A stretch of 64,000 nt of DNA from assembly GCA_019779905.1 (NCBI GenBank), contig JABAKE010000007.1, forward strand, positions 124,001 through 188,000, written 5' to 3'. The position numbers and the translations under genes were made by a program. Of the stretch, positions 28,434-38,187 are shown in pieces. Numbering within the stretch: position 1 is the stretch's first letter; the number at the start of each line of letters is the position of its first letter. This DNA comes from Modestobacter lapidis (GTDB lineage: Bacteria > Actinomycetota > Actinomycetes > Mycobacteriales > Geodermatophilaceae). The notes below the pieces were generated by a model, which was not told the origin of the DNA, ran no database searches, and saw nothing but the letters and a program-made list of their open reading frames with translations.

Positions 28434-28572
28434 AAGGACCCCGTTGCCCCCCACCGCTCGCAGGCTCGCGGCGGGCCCCTGCAACGGGGCCGCACCCCCA
28501 CCGCTCGCAGGCTCGCGGCGGGACCCTGCAACGGGGCCGCACCCCGCCCCTGCAACGGGGCCGCAGCCCACC
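28433..28572 (+). repeat. Family-1 hairpin repeat after pyrE, two 47-bp units
   Basis: TAGAAGGACCCC overlaps the pyrE stop. The basal arm CCCCGTTGC (28439-28447) faces GCAACGGGG (28481-28489), a compensated change relative to CCCCGCTGC/GCAGCGGGG in other copies. The core TCGCAGGCTC occurs twice, in units starting at 28451 and 28498 (47-base period), and a third partial arm follows. Confidence 0.85.
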
Positions 28573-28591
28573 TGGGCAGCCGTCGAGGACG

Positions 28592-28597
28592 TACGGT
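28592..28597 (+). promoter_or_regulatory. Leaderless -10 box of the lone glcD-type oxidase
   Basis: TACGGT lies 6 bases before GTG 28604. Confidence 0.5.
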
Positions 28598-28603
28598 CGG
28601 GGA

Positions 28604-30037
28604 GTGACCGCCCGCACGACGACGTGGGTCCGAGAGCTCCAGGACGCCCTGGGCCGCGACAGCGTCCTCACCGACCCCGAGGTGACCGCCTCCTACGCCC
28701 GCGACCAGGCCATGCTGGTCCAGGCCGGTGTACCGGCCGCGGTCGTCCTCCCGCGCAGCACCGCCGAGGTGGTGGCGGTGCTGCAGGTCGCCTCCCGGCA
28801 CGGCGTCCCGGTGGTGCCGCGGGGCGCGGGCTCCGGGCTGGTGGGTGGCGCCAACGCGATCGACGGCGGCATCACCCTGGTGCTCACCCGGATGGACGCC
28901 GTCCTGGAGGTGGCGCCGGCCGACCGGCTCGCCGTCGTCCAGCCGGGCGTGGTGAACAAGACGCTGCGGGACGCCGTCCGCGGGCACGGGCTGTTCTACC
29001 CACCCGACCCGGCCAGCTACGACTGGTGCACGATCGGCGGGAACCTGGCGGTGAACTCCGGTGGGCTGTGCTGCGTGAAGTACGGCGTCACCACCGACTA
29101 CGTGCTCGGCCTGGAGGTCGTGCTCGCCGACGGGCGGGTGCTGCGCACCGGCCGGCGCACCGTCAAGGGGGTCGCCGGCTACGACCTGGCCCGGCTGTTC
29201 GTCGGCTCCGAGGGCACCCTGGGCGTGATCACCGAGGCGACCCTGGCGCTGCGCCCGTCCCCGCCCGCACCGATCACCCTGGTCGCCAGCTTCGGAACCT
29301 CCGCGCAGACCGGCCAGGTGGTCGAACGGGTGGTCACCAGCGGCCTGGTCCCCAGCATGCTCGAGGTGATGGACCAGACCTGCATCCGCGCGGTCGACGA
29401 TCTGATCCGCGCCGACCTGGACCGGGACGCGCAGGCGCTGCTGCTCGCCCAGTCCGACAGCGGCGGCGAGGCCGCGGCCGCGGAGATCGCACTGCTCACC
29501 CGGCTCTGCGAGGAGGCCGGCGCGGACTTCGTGCACTCCACGGACGACCCCGCCGAGGGCGACCTGCTGCTCACCGCCCGCCGGATGGCGCTGCCGGCGC
29601 TGGAGCGGCTGGGCAGCCTGCTGCTCGACGACGTCGCCGTACCCCGCTCGCAGGTGGCCACCTTCATCGACGGCTGCGTGGCGATCGCGGCCGAGGCCGG
29701 GCTGGTCGTCGGCGTCGTCGGCCACGCCGGCGACGGCAACATGCACCCCACCGTGGTCTTCGACGCCGCGGACGACGACCAGCGGGCGCGGGCCTTCACC
29801 GCCTTCGACGCGATCCTGGCCCTGGGCCTGTCGCTGGGCGGCACGGTCGCCGGCGAGCACGGCGTGGGCACCCTCAAGGCCGACTGGCTGGAGCGGGAGA
29901 TCGGTCCGGTGTCGCTCTCCGTGCACCAGGCGATCAAGGACGCCCTGGACCCGGCCGGCCTGCTCAACCCGGGCAAGCTGTTCCGCCGCGGCCACCGGGC
30001 CGACCTGGGCGCGGTCGGCGCCCTGGCCGGATCGTGA
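28604..30037 (+). CDS. FAD-linked oxidase, GlcD family (stand-alone)
   Basis: 477 residues of the VAO/GlcD type. FAD-binding motifs are VVPRGAGSGLVGGA and TIGGNLAVNSGGLCCVKYG, and VKGVAGYDLARLFVGSEGT follows. The C-domain holds VVGHAGDGNMHP and AGEHGVGTLK and ends NPGKLFRRG. It probably oxidises a 2-hydroxyacid (glycolate, D-lactate or 2-hydroxyglutarate). No GlcE or GlcF partner is adjacent, so its electron acceptor is unclear. GTG 28604 is supported by a leaderless -10. The next gene starts 29 bases downstream and may be co-transcribed. Confidence 0.88.
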   Translation: MTARTTTWVRELQDALGRDSVLTDPEVTASYARDQAMLVQAGVPAAVVLPRSTAEVVAVLQVASRHGVPVVPRGAGSGLVGGANAIDGGITLVLTRMDAVLEVAPADRLAVVQPGVVNKTLRDAVRGHGLFYPPDPASYDWCTIGGNLAVNSGGLCCVKYGVTTDYVLGLEVVLADGRVLRTGRRTVKGVAGYDLARLFVGSEGTLGVITEATLALRPSPPAPITLVASFGTSAQTGQVVERVVTSGLVPSMLEVMDQTCIRAVDDLIRADLDRDAQALLLAQSDSGGEAAAAEIALLTRLCEEAGADFVHSTDDPAEGDLLLTARRMALPALERLGSLLLDDVAVPRSQVATFIDGCVAIAAEAGLVVGVVGHAGDGNMHPTVVFDAADDDQRARAFTAFDAILALGLSLGGTVAGEHGVGTLKADWLEREIGPVSLSVHQAIKDALDPAGLLNPGKLFRRGHRADLGAVGALAGS

Positions 30038-30065
30038 TCCGCCCCGCGGCCCCCCGGCCGGCCCG

Positions 30066-31421
30066 GTGAGCGCCCGCCGGCATCTCGTGGTGGTCGGTGG
30101 CGACGCCGCGGGAATGTCCGCCGCCACCCAGGCCCGCCGGCTGCGCACGGCGGCCGAGCTGCAGATCACCGTGCTCGAGCAGGGCCACGACGTCTCCTTC
30201 TCGGCGTGCGGGATCCCCTACTGGGTGGGCGGGCAGGTGGCCGGGCGGAACGAGCTGATCGCCCGCACCCCGGCCGAGTTCGCCGCCCAGGACATCAGCG
30301 TGCACACCGGCACCCGGGCGGCCGGTATCGACCTGGCCGCGGGTGCCGTGGTCACCGAGCACGGCACCCGGTTCGGCTACGACACCCTGGTGATCGGCAC
30401 CGGTGGCCGGCCCACCCGCCCGCCGATCCCCGGGCTGGACGCCCCCGGCGTCTTCGGGGTGCACCGGCTCGAGGACGGCGCGGCCATCCGGACGGCGATC
30501 GACGCCGGTGCGCGCACCGGCCTCGTCCTCGGCGGCGGCTACATCGGGCTGGAGATGGCCGAGGCGCTGCTGGCCCGCGGGCTGGCGGTCACCGTCGTCC
30601 TCGCCGACCCGCTGCCCATGCAGCTGCTCGACGCCGACATGGGGGAGCGGGTCTGCGCCGGGCTGCGGGCGATGGGCATCGTCGTGCACACCGACTCGGC
30701 GGTGCGCGAGGTACTGCTCGACGGCGACGGCCGGGCGTGCGGGGTGCGCACCGACGGGGCGAGCTACGAAGCCGACCTCGTCGTCCTCGGGCTGGGCATG
30801 GGCCCGGAGGTCACGCTGGCCGCCGATGCCGGGCTGGCGCTCGGCGTCACCGGCGCGATCGACGTCGACCGCAGCCAGCGCTGCCGCGACCATCCCGAGG
30901 TCTTCGCCGCCGGCGACTGCGCGCAGACCTTCCACCGGGTGAGCGGCGAGGTCGCGCACGTGCCGCTGGGCACGCACGCGAACAAGCAGGGACGGGTGGC
31001 CGGGTCGGTCATCGGCGGGCGCCCGGCCCGCTTCGCCGGAGTGCTCGGGACGGCGGTCACCAAGGTCGGCGACCTGGAGGTCGGCCGCACCGGCCTGTGC
31101 ACCACCCAGGCGGAGGAGGCGGGGTTCGCCTACCGGACCGACGTCATCGAGGCGACCACGCGGGCCGGCTACTTCCCCGGCGCCGAGGACGTCGCGGTGA
31201 AGCTGGTCAGCGAGCGTGGTTCCGGGCACCTGCTGGGCGCCCAGGTGGTCGGCGGGCCCGGCTCGGCCAAGCGCATCGACGTGCTGGCCACCGCCATCTG
31301 GGCCGGGATGACCGCCGAGGACCTGGCCGGCTCCGACCTGTCCTACGCCCCGCCGTTCTCCCCGGTCTACGACCCGGTCGCGGTCGCCGCCCGAGCGGTC
31401 AGCCGCACCGAGCAGGGCTGA
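30066..31421 (+). CDS. CoA-disulfide reductase / NADH-oxidase-like flavoprotein
   Basis: 451 residues of pyridine-nucleotide disulfide oxidoreductase fold. The FAD motif is VVGGDAAGMSAATQARR. SFSACGIPYWVGG carries the single redox-active Cys typical of CoA-disulfide reductases, and GLVLGGGYIGLEMAEAL is the NAD(P)H site. The C-terminal dimerisation domain is full length. Likely role: thiol redox balance or oxygen reduction. The GTG start at 30066 directly precedes the FAD motif. The stop is followed at once by a family-1 repeat. Confidence 0.88.
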   Translation: MSARRHLVVVGGDAAGMSAATQARRLRTAAELQITVLEQGHDVSFSACGIPYWVGGQVAGRNELIARTPAEFAAQDISVHTGTRAAGIDLAAGAVVTEHGTRFGYDTLVIGTGGRPTRPPIPGLDAPGVFGVHRLEDGAAIRTAIDAGARTGLVLGGGYIGLEMAEALLARGLAVTVVLADPLPMQLLDADMGERVCAGLRAMGIVVHTDSAVREVLLDGDGRACGVRTDGASYEADLVVLGLGMGPEVTLAADAGLALGVTGAIDVDRSQRCRDHPEVFAAGDCAQTFHRVSGEVAHVPLGTHANKQGRVAGSVIGGRPARFAGVLGTAVTKVGDLEVGRTGLCTTQAEEAGFAYRTDVIEATTRAGYFPGAEDVAVKLVSERGSGHLLGAQVVGGPGSAKRIDVLATAIWAGMTAEDLAGSDLSYAPPFSPVYDPVAVAARAVSRTEQG

Positions 31422-31484
31422 CGAAGGACCCCGCTGCCCCCCACGCCACGCTCCGCGCGGCGCGGGCCCCTGCAGCGGGGCCGA
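31422..31484 (+). repeat. Family-1 hairpin repeat after the flavoprotein gene
   Basis: CGAAGGACCCC follows the TGA directly. The basal arm CCCCGCTGC (31429-31437) faces GCAGCGGGG (31472-31480). It probably ends the transcript just upstream of the aldolase promoter (GATACT near 31495). Confidence 0.8.
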
Positions 31485-31543
31485 AGGCTGGCGCGATACT
31501 GACGACCAGCACAGCCGCTGACCCCGACGCCAGGAGTGCCCGC

Positions 31544-32578
31544 ATGCCCATCGCGACCCCCGAGGTCTACGCCGACATGATCAGCCGGGCCAAGGAGGGC
31601 GGCTTCGCCTACCCGGCCATCAACTGCACGTCCTCGGAGACGATCAACGCGGCGCTGCGCGGCTTCGCCGACGCCGGCAGTGACGGCATCATCCAGTTCT
31701 CCACCGGTGGCGCGGAGTTCGGCTCGGGCACCCGGGTCAAGGACATGGTGACCGGCGCCGTCGCGCTGGCCGAGTTCGCCCACGTGGTCGCCGAGAGGTA
31801 CCCCGTCCAGGTCGCGCTGCACACCGACCACTGCCCCAAGGACAAGCTGGACAGCTACGTCCGGCCGCTCATCGCCATCTCGCAGGACCGGGTGGATGCC
31901 GGGCAGGCGCCGCTGTTCCAGTCGCACATGTGGGACGGGTCGGCCGTCGAGCTGGGCGAGAACCTGGACATCGCCGCCGAGCTGATCGAGAAGTGCGCCA
32001 GCGCCAAGATCGTCCTGGAGGTCGAGATCGGCGTCGTCGGTGGCGAGGAGGACGGCGTCGCGCACGAGATCAACGAGAAGCTGTACACCGCCGACGGCGA
32101 CTTCATCCGCACCGCGCAGGCCATCGGCCTCGGAGAGCAGGGCGTCTACCTGCTGGCCGCGACCTTCGGCAACGTGCACGGCGTCTACAAGCCCGGCAAC
32201 GTCAAGCTCCGCCCCGAGGTGCTCAAGCAGGGGCAGGCCGTCGTCGCCCAGGAGTTCGGCCTCGGCGCCGACGCCAAGCCCTTCAACCTGGTCTTCCACG
32301 GCGGCTCCGGCTCCGCGCTGGAGGAGATCCGGGAGGCGCTGTCCTACGGCGTGGTCAAGATGAACGTCGACACCGACACCCAGTACGCCTTCACCCGGCC
32401 GATCGCCGGCCACATGTTCAGCAACTACGACGGCGTCCTCAAGGTCGACGGCGAGGTCGGGGTCAAGAAGAACTACGACCCGCGCACCTACATGAAGCTG
32501 GCGGAGGCGGGCATGGCCGACCGCGTCGTCCGGGCCTGCGAGGACCTGCTGTCCGCCGGCCAGTCGCAGGCCGGCTGA
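31544..32578 (+). CDS. fba: Class II fructose-bisphosphate aldolase
   Basis: 344 residues, as in the mycobacterial enzyme. It cleaves fructose-1,6-bisphosphate to two triose phosphates, with zinc. Zinc and catalytic regions are visible: ALHTDHCPKDKLDSYV, VEIGVVGGEEDGVAHE, TFGNVHGVYKPGN, and VFHGGSGSALEEI. CAGGAG precedes the ATG. The small DUF3151 gene follows 39 bases downstream, an association also seen in mycobacteria. Confidence 0.96.
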   Translation: MPIATPEVYADMISRAKEGGFAYPAINCTSSETINAALRGFADAGSDGIIQFSTGGAEFGSGTRVKDMVTGAVALAEFAHVVAERYPVQVALHTDHCPKDKLDSYVRPLIAISQDRVDAGQAPLFQSHMWDGSAVELGENLDIAAELIEKCASAKIVLEVEIGVVGGEEDGVAHEINEKLYTADGDFIRTAQAIGLGEQGVYLLAATFGNVHGVYKPGNVKLRPEVLKQGQAVVAQEFGLGADAKPFNLVFHGGSGSALEEIREALSYGVVKMNVDTDTQYAFTRPIAGHMFSNYDGVLKVDGEVGVKKNYDPRTYMKLAEAGMADRVVRACEDLLSAGQSQAG

Positions 32579-32617
32579 CCCGCCGAGCCCATCCGTCGAA
32601 GTCTCGAGGAGCACCGC

Positions 32618-33034
32618 ATGACGCACTCCCACCAGAACCTGCTCGGCGAGCCGCCGGCCACCCTGCTCCCGGGTGAGCCGGCCGCCGACGGCGCGCTGGC
32701 CGCCGGCACCGACCCGGCCGAGGTGGCCGCGGCGCACCCCACCTCCAGCGCTGCGTGGGCCGCGCTGGCCGAGGGCGCCCTGGCAAGCACCGATGAAGGC
32801 CGGGCCATGACCATCCAGGCCTACGCCTACGCCCGCACCGGTTACCACCGCGGCCTGGACGCATTGCGTCGCAACGGCTGGAAGGGCTACGGCCCGGTGC
32901 CCTGGTCGCACGCGCCCAACCAGGGGTTCCTGCGCTGCGTGACGGTGCTCGCGACGGCCGCGGAACGGATCGGCGAGGCCGCCGAGGAGGAACGGCTCAC
33001 CCAGCTGCTGCGCGACTGCGACCCGGCACTATGA
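32618..33034 (+). CDS. DUF3151 protein
   Basis: 138 residues of a conserved actinobacterial family without known function. Typical features are NLLGEPPATLLP near the N-terminus and a helical core with YAYARTGYHRGLDALRRNGW and PNQGFLRC. GAGGAGCACCGC precedes the ATG. It is probably co-transcribed with the aldolase gene. The TGA stop leads straight into a family-2 repeat. Confidence 0.88.
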   Translation: MTHSHQNLLGEPPATLLPGEPAADGALAAGTDPAEVAAAHPTSSAAWAALAEGALASTDEGRAMTIQAYAYARTGYHRGLDALRRNGWKGYGPVPWSHAPNQGFLRCVTVLATAAERIGEAAEEERLTQLLRDCDPAL

Positions 33035-33510
33035 CACTGCGATCCTGGCGGATCGCACCGCGGCCAGCGGCCGTCCCCGGCTCGCGCTGAGCCGTTGCCC
33101 GCGTCTCCTCAGGGAGGCCTGCGGCCTCCGTCGTCGGCACGGAGGCCGCAGGCGGCCGTCGTAGCCCGGTGCGGGGGGCCGTTGCCCGCGTCTCCTCAGG
33201 GAGGCCTGCGGCCTCCGTCGTCGGCACGGAGGCCGCAAGCGGCCGTCGTAGCCCGGTGCGGGGGGCCGTTGCCCGCGTCTCCTCAGGGAGGCCTGCGGCC
33301 TCCGTCGTCGGCACGGAGGCCGCAGGCGGCCGTCGTAGCCCGGTGCGGGGGGCCGTTGCCCGCGTCTCCTCAGGGAGGCCTGCGGCCTCCGTCGTCGGCA
33401 CGGAGGCCGCAGGCGGCCGTCGTAGCCCGGTGCGGGGGGCCGTTGCCCGCGTCTCCTCAGGGAGGCCTGCGGCCTCCGTCGTCGGCACGGAGGCCGCAAG
33501 CGGCCGCGGA
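33035..33510 (+). repeat. Family-2 repeat with five 87-bp tandem hairpin units
   Basis: Starting 4 bases after the DUF3151 stop: stem GCGATCC/GGATCGC (33039-33056), ACCGCGGCCA, then the TGAGCCG box (33088-33094). Tandem 87-base units begin at 33094, 33181, 33268, 33355 and 33442 (the last is partial). Each holds a 15-base hairpin (GCCTGCGGCCTCCGT and its complement, 7-base loop). Units 2 and 5 carry one G-to-A change in the right arm. The period is a multiple of three, so long false reading frames cross it. The rest of the 570-base gap (33511-33605) shows only the small membrane-protein leader. Confidence 0.9.
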
Positions 33511-33605
33511 CGTGGTGATGATCGCCGAGATGCCGATGTGACCCGGAGTGACTAACGTCGCCCCACTGGGCGCCACCGCGGCGCCCCACGTGGAAGGGGA
33601 TCACC

Positions 33606-33749
33606 GTGGCGACCCTGCTCTGGATCCTGGCAGTCGTGCTCGTCATCGCCGGCATCTTCGCCATCCTGCGCAAGCAGGTGCTCTGGGGCGTCGTGCTCAT
33701 CATCCTCGGTCTGCTCGTCGGGCCCGGCGGGGTGAGCGTCTTCACCTGA
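33606..33749 (+). CDS. 47-residue membrane protein with GPGGVSVF end
   Basis: GTG 33606 opens a 48-codon frame preceded by GGAAGGGG. The product has two hydrophobic stretches (LLWILAVVLVIAGIFAIL and VVLIILGLLVGPGGVSVF) joined by RKQVLWG. Short proteins ending in GPGGVS are widespread in actinobacteria; no function is known to me. A strong bidirectional hairpin follows at 33754-33794. Confidence 0.7.
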   Translation: MATLLWILAVVLVIAGIFAILRKQVLWGVVLIILGLLVGPGGVSVFT

Positions 33750-33753
33750 CGGC

Positions 33754-33794
33754 GCCCGTCGTCGTCTGGCCGGCCTGGGCAGACGACGACGGGC
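33754..33794. terminator. Hairpin between the small membrane gene and the orphan ABC ATPase
   Basis: A perfect 15-base stem (GCCCGTCGTCGTCTG at 33754-33768 with its complement at 33780-33794) and an 11-base loop fill the convergent gap. Confidence 0.8.
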
Positions 33795-34616
33795 TCACCG
33801 CCCGGGGGCGGCGCGGCGCAGCGTCGCGGTGAGCCGGGAGAGCTCGTCACCCCCGGCGACCAGCCGGGTGAGGTCGTCGGCATCGACGTCGTCCCGGGTG
33901 AGGTTGCCGGCGACCCGACCGCGGGCCAGCAGCAGGAAACGGTCGCCCACCAGGTGCGCGTACTGGGGGCTGTGGGTCACGAACACCACGGCCAGCCCCT
34001 CGTCACGTGCTGTGACCACCGATTGCAGGACGAGCCCCCGCTGGGACAGCGTCATCGGGGTGGTCGGCTCGTCGATGACCAGCACCCGGGCGCCGAAGTG
34101 CAGCGCGCGGGCGATGGCCAGGCTCTGCCGCTCCCCGGCCTGCAGCCCGCTGGCCGCCTGATCGGGGTCCAGACCGGCCACGCCGACCCGCGCCATCGCC
34201 CGGACGGTCACCTGCTGCGCCGTGGCGACGTCCAGCCGGCGGAGCGGCCAGACACCCCGGGTCGGCTCGGCGCCGAGGAAGAAGTTCCGCCACACCGACA
34301 TGAGCGGGGCGATCGCGAGGTCCGGCCAGACCGTGGCGATCCCCTGCGCCCGGGCCTGGCCCGGCGACCGGAAGCGCACCGGACGGCCGGCCACGAGCAG
34401 CTCGCCCTCGCCGTGCCGCAGCAGCCCGGACAGCAGGGCGACCAGCGTCGACTTCCCCGAGCCGTTCTCCCCGAGCACGCAGCAGACCTGGCCGCCGTCC
34501 AGCTGCAGGGACACCCGCGACAGCGCCGCCACGCTGCCGAAGGAGACCGTGAGGTCGCGCAGCTCCAGCAGCGGGGTCGCGCCGGCCGCGCCGGCGGTGG
34601 GGAGCGGGGTCGTCAT
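33795..34616 (-). CDS. Sugar ABC transporter ATPase, degenerate motifs
   Basis: 273 residues with one ABC domain of the FrcA/RbsA type. Walker A (GENGSGKST) and Walker B (VLVIDEPT) and the switch His (VFVTHS) are intact. The Q-loop reads TVWPDLA instead of TVYQDLA, so the conserved Gln is Pro. The signature reads LQAGERQ instead of LSGGERQ. The D-loop region is PTTPMT rather than PTSALG. The paralogue at 59998-60801 keeps all these residues. It overlaps its permease gene by ATGA. Activity may be reduced or lost. No binding protein gene is adjacent. Confidence 0.85.
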   Translation of the reverse strand: MTTPLPTAGAAGATPLLELRDLTVSFGSVAALSRVSLQLDGGQVCCVLGENGSGKSTLVALLSGLLRHGEGELLVAGRPVRFRSPGQARAQGIATVWPDLAIAPLMSVWRNFFLGAEPTRGVWPLRRLDVATAQQVTVRAMARVGVAGLDPDQAASGLQAGERQSLAIARALHFGARVLVIDEPTTPMTLSQRGLVLQSVVTARDEGLAVVFVTHSPQYAHLVGDRFLLLARGRVAGNLTRDDVDADDLTRLVAGGDELSRLTATLRRAAPGR

Positions 34617-35677
34617 GAGCGTGGCACCGTGCCCAGCCGGCGCCGGACCAGGCCGTTGGCCAGCAGCGCGACCAGCAGCAGCATCCCGAGGAAGGCCTGG
34701 AACCAGTAGAGGTCACCACCGGCCCGGGTGATGCCCTCGCGGGCGACGGCGTAGAGCAGCGCCCCCAGCGAGGCCCCCAGCGTCGAGCCGTAGCCGCCGG
34801 TCAGCAGGCACCCGCCGATGACGGCGACCACCAGGAACTCGATCTCGGTGCCCAGGGTGGGGGCGACCTGCACCCCGCCCAGCCGGACCAGGCCGATGGT
34901 GCCGATCAGCCACCCCGCGGTGGCCGTGCCGAGGAACAGCAGCACCGTCGTCCGGGCGACCGGCACGCCCAGCTCGCGGGCCGCCTGGCCGGCCCCGCCG
35001 GTGGCGAACACCGCGTTGCCGAACCGGGTCCGCCACAGCTGCCAGGTGGTGAGGACCGTGGCGACGACCCACCAGAGCAGCGAGATCCGGAACCGTCCGT
35101 CACCGATCTGCACGGTGGCGTCGAAGACCCACTCGGCGCTGGACCAGCCGGCCGCGCCGTCCAGCCCGCTCACCCGGGAGGAACCGGCCGCGGCCGAGGC
35201 CAGCGCCAGCGCGCCACCCTCCAGCACCAGGAAGGTGGCCACGGTGACCAGGAAGCTGGGCAGGCCGGTTGCGACCACCAGCAACCCGTTGACCGCGCCC
35301 ACCGCGAGGGCGACGAGCAGCGAGACCGCCAGCGCCGGCCAGATGGGCAGCCCGACCTGGCTGACCAGCACCGCGGTCACCAGGCTGCTGAAGACGGCGA
35401 CCACGCCGATCGACAGGTCGAACTGGCCACCGACGAGCAGCATGGCGATCGCCACCGCCCCGATGCCCAGCAGCGCCGCGACGTCGAGGACCGTGGCCAG
35501 GCCCCCGGAGGTCAGCAGGCCGGGGGCGCGCAGGCCGAAGACGAGGAGCGCGACCAGCAACCCCACCACCGCAGCGGCGCTGGGCCGGGCGAGCAGGCTG
35601 TCCAGCAGCCGGCGGCCGGTCGGGCGCGCAGGCGGGGCCGGGGAGGGAGCCCGGAACGTCGGCAGCCCGGCGTTCAC
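34613..35677 (-). CDS. Sugar ABC transporter permease (orphan copy)
   Basis: 354 residues with about 9-10 membrane helices of the BPD_transp_2 (RbsC/FrcC) family. GAVAIAMLLVGGQFDLSIG and [20 protein letters not shown] are family hallmarks. GTG 35675-35677 with CGGAG upstream is the start. The open frame continues upstream on this strand through purA, but that is shadow. It is closely similar to the permease at 58940-60001. A binding protein is lacking nearby, so it may borrow the one at 57969 or be non-functional. Confidence 0.85.
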   Translation of the reverse strand: MNAGLPTFRAPSPAPPARPTGRRLLDSLLARPSAAAVVGLLVALLVFGLRAPGLLTSGGLATVLDVAALLGIGAVAIAMLLVGGQFDLSIGVVAVFSSLVTAVLVSQVGLPIWPALAVSLLVALAVGAVNGLLVVATGLPSFLVTVATFLVLEGGALALASAAAGSSRVSGLDGAAGWSSAEWVFDATVQIGDGRFRISLLWWVVATVLTTWQLWRTRFGNAVFATGGAGQAARELGVPVARTTVLLFLGTATAGWLIGTIGLVRLGGVQVAPTLGTEIEFLVVAVIGGCLLTGGYGSTLGASLGALLYAVAREGITRAGGDLYWFQAFLGMLLLVALLANGLVRRRLGTVPRS

Positions 35678-35776
35678 CGGCGGCTCCGACCCGGGAGGTC
35701 GGGCGAGGGCAGCAGGACCTCCTCGGTCGACGGCAGGGCCCCCAGTGTCCACGTGCAGGATGCGGGCCGGGAACGT

Positions 35777-35829
35777 GGCCCCGCTGCAGGTCCCTCCGCG
35801 AGCGTGCGAGGGGGCAGCGGGGTCCTTCC
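35777..35829 (-). repeat. Family-1 hairpin repeat after the 35830 gene (minus orientation)
   Basis: On the minus strand the stop TGA of the gene at 35830 runs into GGAAGGACCCCG. The arms CCCCGCTGC (35779-35787) and GCAGCGGGG (35814-35822) pair perfectly. The core reads TCGCACGCTCGCGG on the minus strand. Confidence 0.8.
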
Positions 35830-37810
<1,981 letters not shown>

Positions 37811-38094
37811 GCTGTGCTCATTGCGATCCTCCGGATCGCACCGCGGCCAACGGCCGTCCCCGACGGGCGTTGAGCCGCTTCGTGCGCTCCGGGCGGGAGC
37901 CTCCGGCCCCGCGCCCGCAGCCCACAGCGGCCAACGGCCGTCCCCGACGGGCGTTGAGCCGCTTCGTGCGCTCCGGGCGGGAGCCTCCGGCCCCGCGCCC
38001 GCAGCCCACAGCGGCCAACGGCCGTCCCCGACGGGCGTTGAGCCGCTTCGTGCGCTCCGGGCGGGAGCCTCCGGCCCCGCGCCCGCAGCCCACA
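37811..38094 (+). repeat. Family-2 repeat after purA with three 84-bp tandem units
   Basis: Stem GCGATCC/GGATCGC (37823-37839), then ACCGCGGCCA and the TGAGCCG box (37871-37877). Units of 84 bases start at 37843, 37927 and 38011. The period is a multiple of three, so repeated-peptide reading frames cross it on both strands; I see no sign that they are genes. With the GDPD-side copy it fills the convergent purA-GDPD gap (37811-38135). Confidence 0.88.
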
Positions 38095-38187
38095 GTCGTC
38101 CTCCGGACGACGCCGAGGTCGCCGCTCGCAGCGGCTCAGCGTTGCTGGGGAACGGCTGCTGGCCGCGAGGCGGTCCGGAGGACCGCA
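38095..38187 (-). repeat. Family-2 repeat on the GDPD side, partly coding
   Basis: Read on the minus strand: stem GCGGTCC/GGACCGC (positions 38170-38186), GCGGCCA, then CGCTGAGCCG (38132-38141). The TGA of that box (38136-38138) is the GDPD stop codon, so the last 17 or so GDPD codons lie in the repeat. A further small stem GTCGTCC/GGACGAC lies at about 38096-38112. Confidence 0.75.

Noticed and set aside
33094-33510. CRISPR array
   Set aside because: The units are adjoining direct repeats without unique spacers, and no cas gene is present.
33095-33541. Long reading frames with 29-residue repeats on both strands
   Set aside because: They arise because the 87-bp unit is divisible by three and GC-rich. 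They have no ribosome site or family match, and every frame repeats equally well.
37818-38093. A 91-residue repeat protein
   Set aside because: It is only the 84-bp tandem repeat read through; there is no start signal, and it lies in a convergent intergenic gap.
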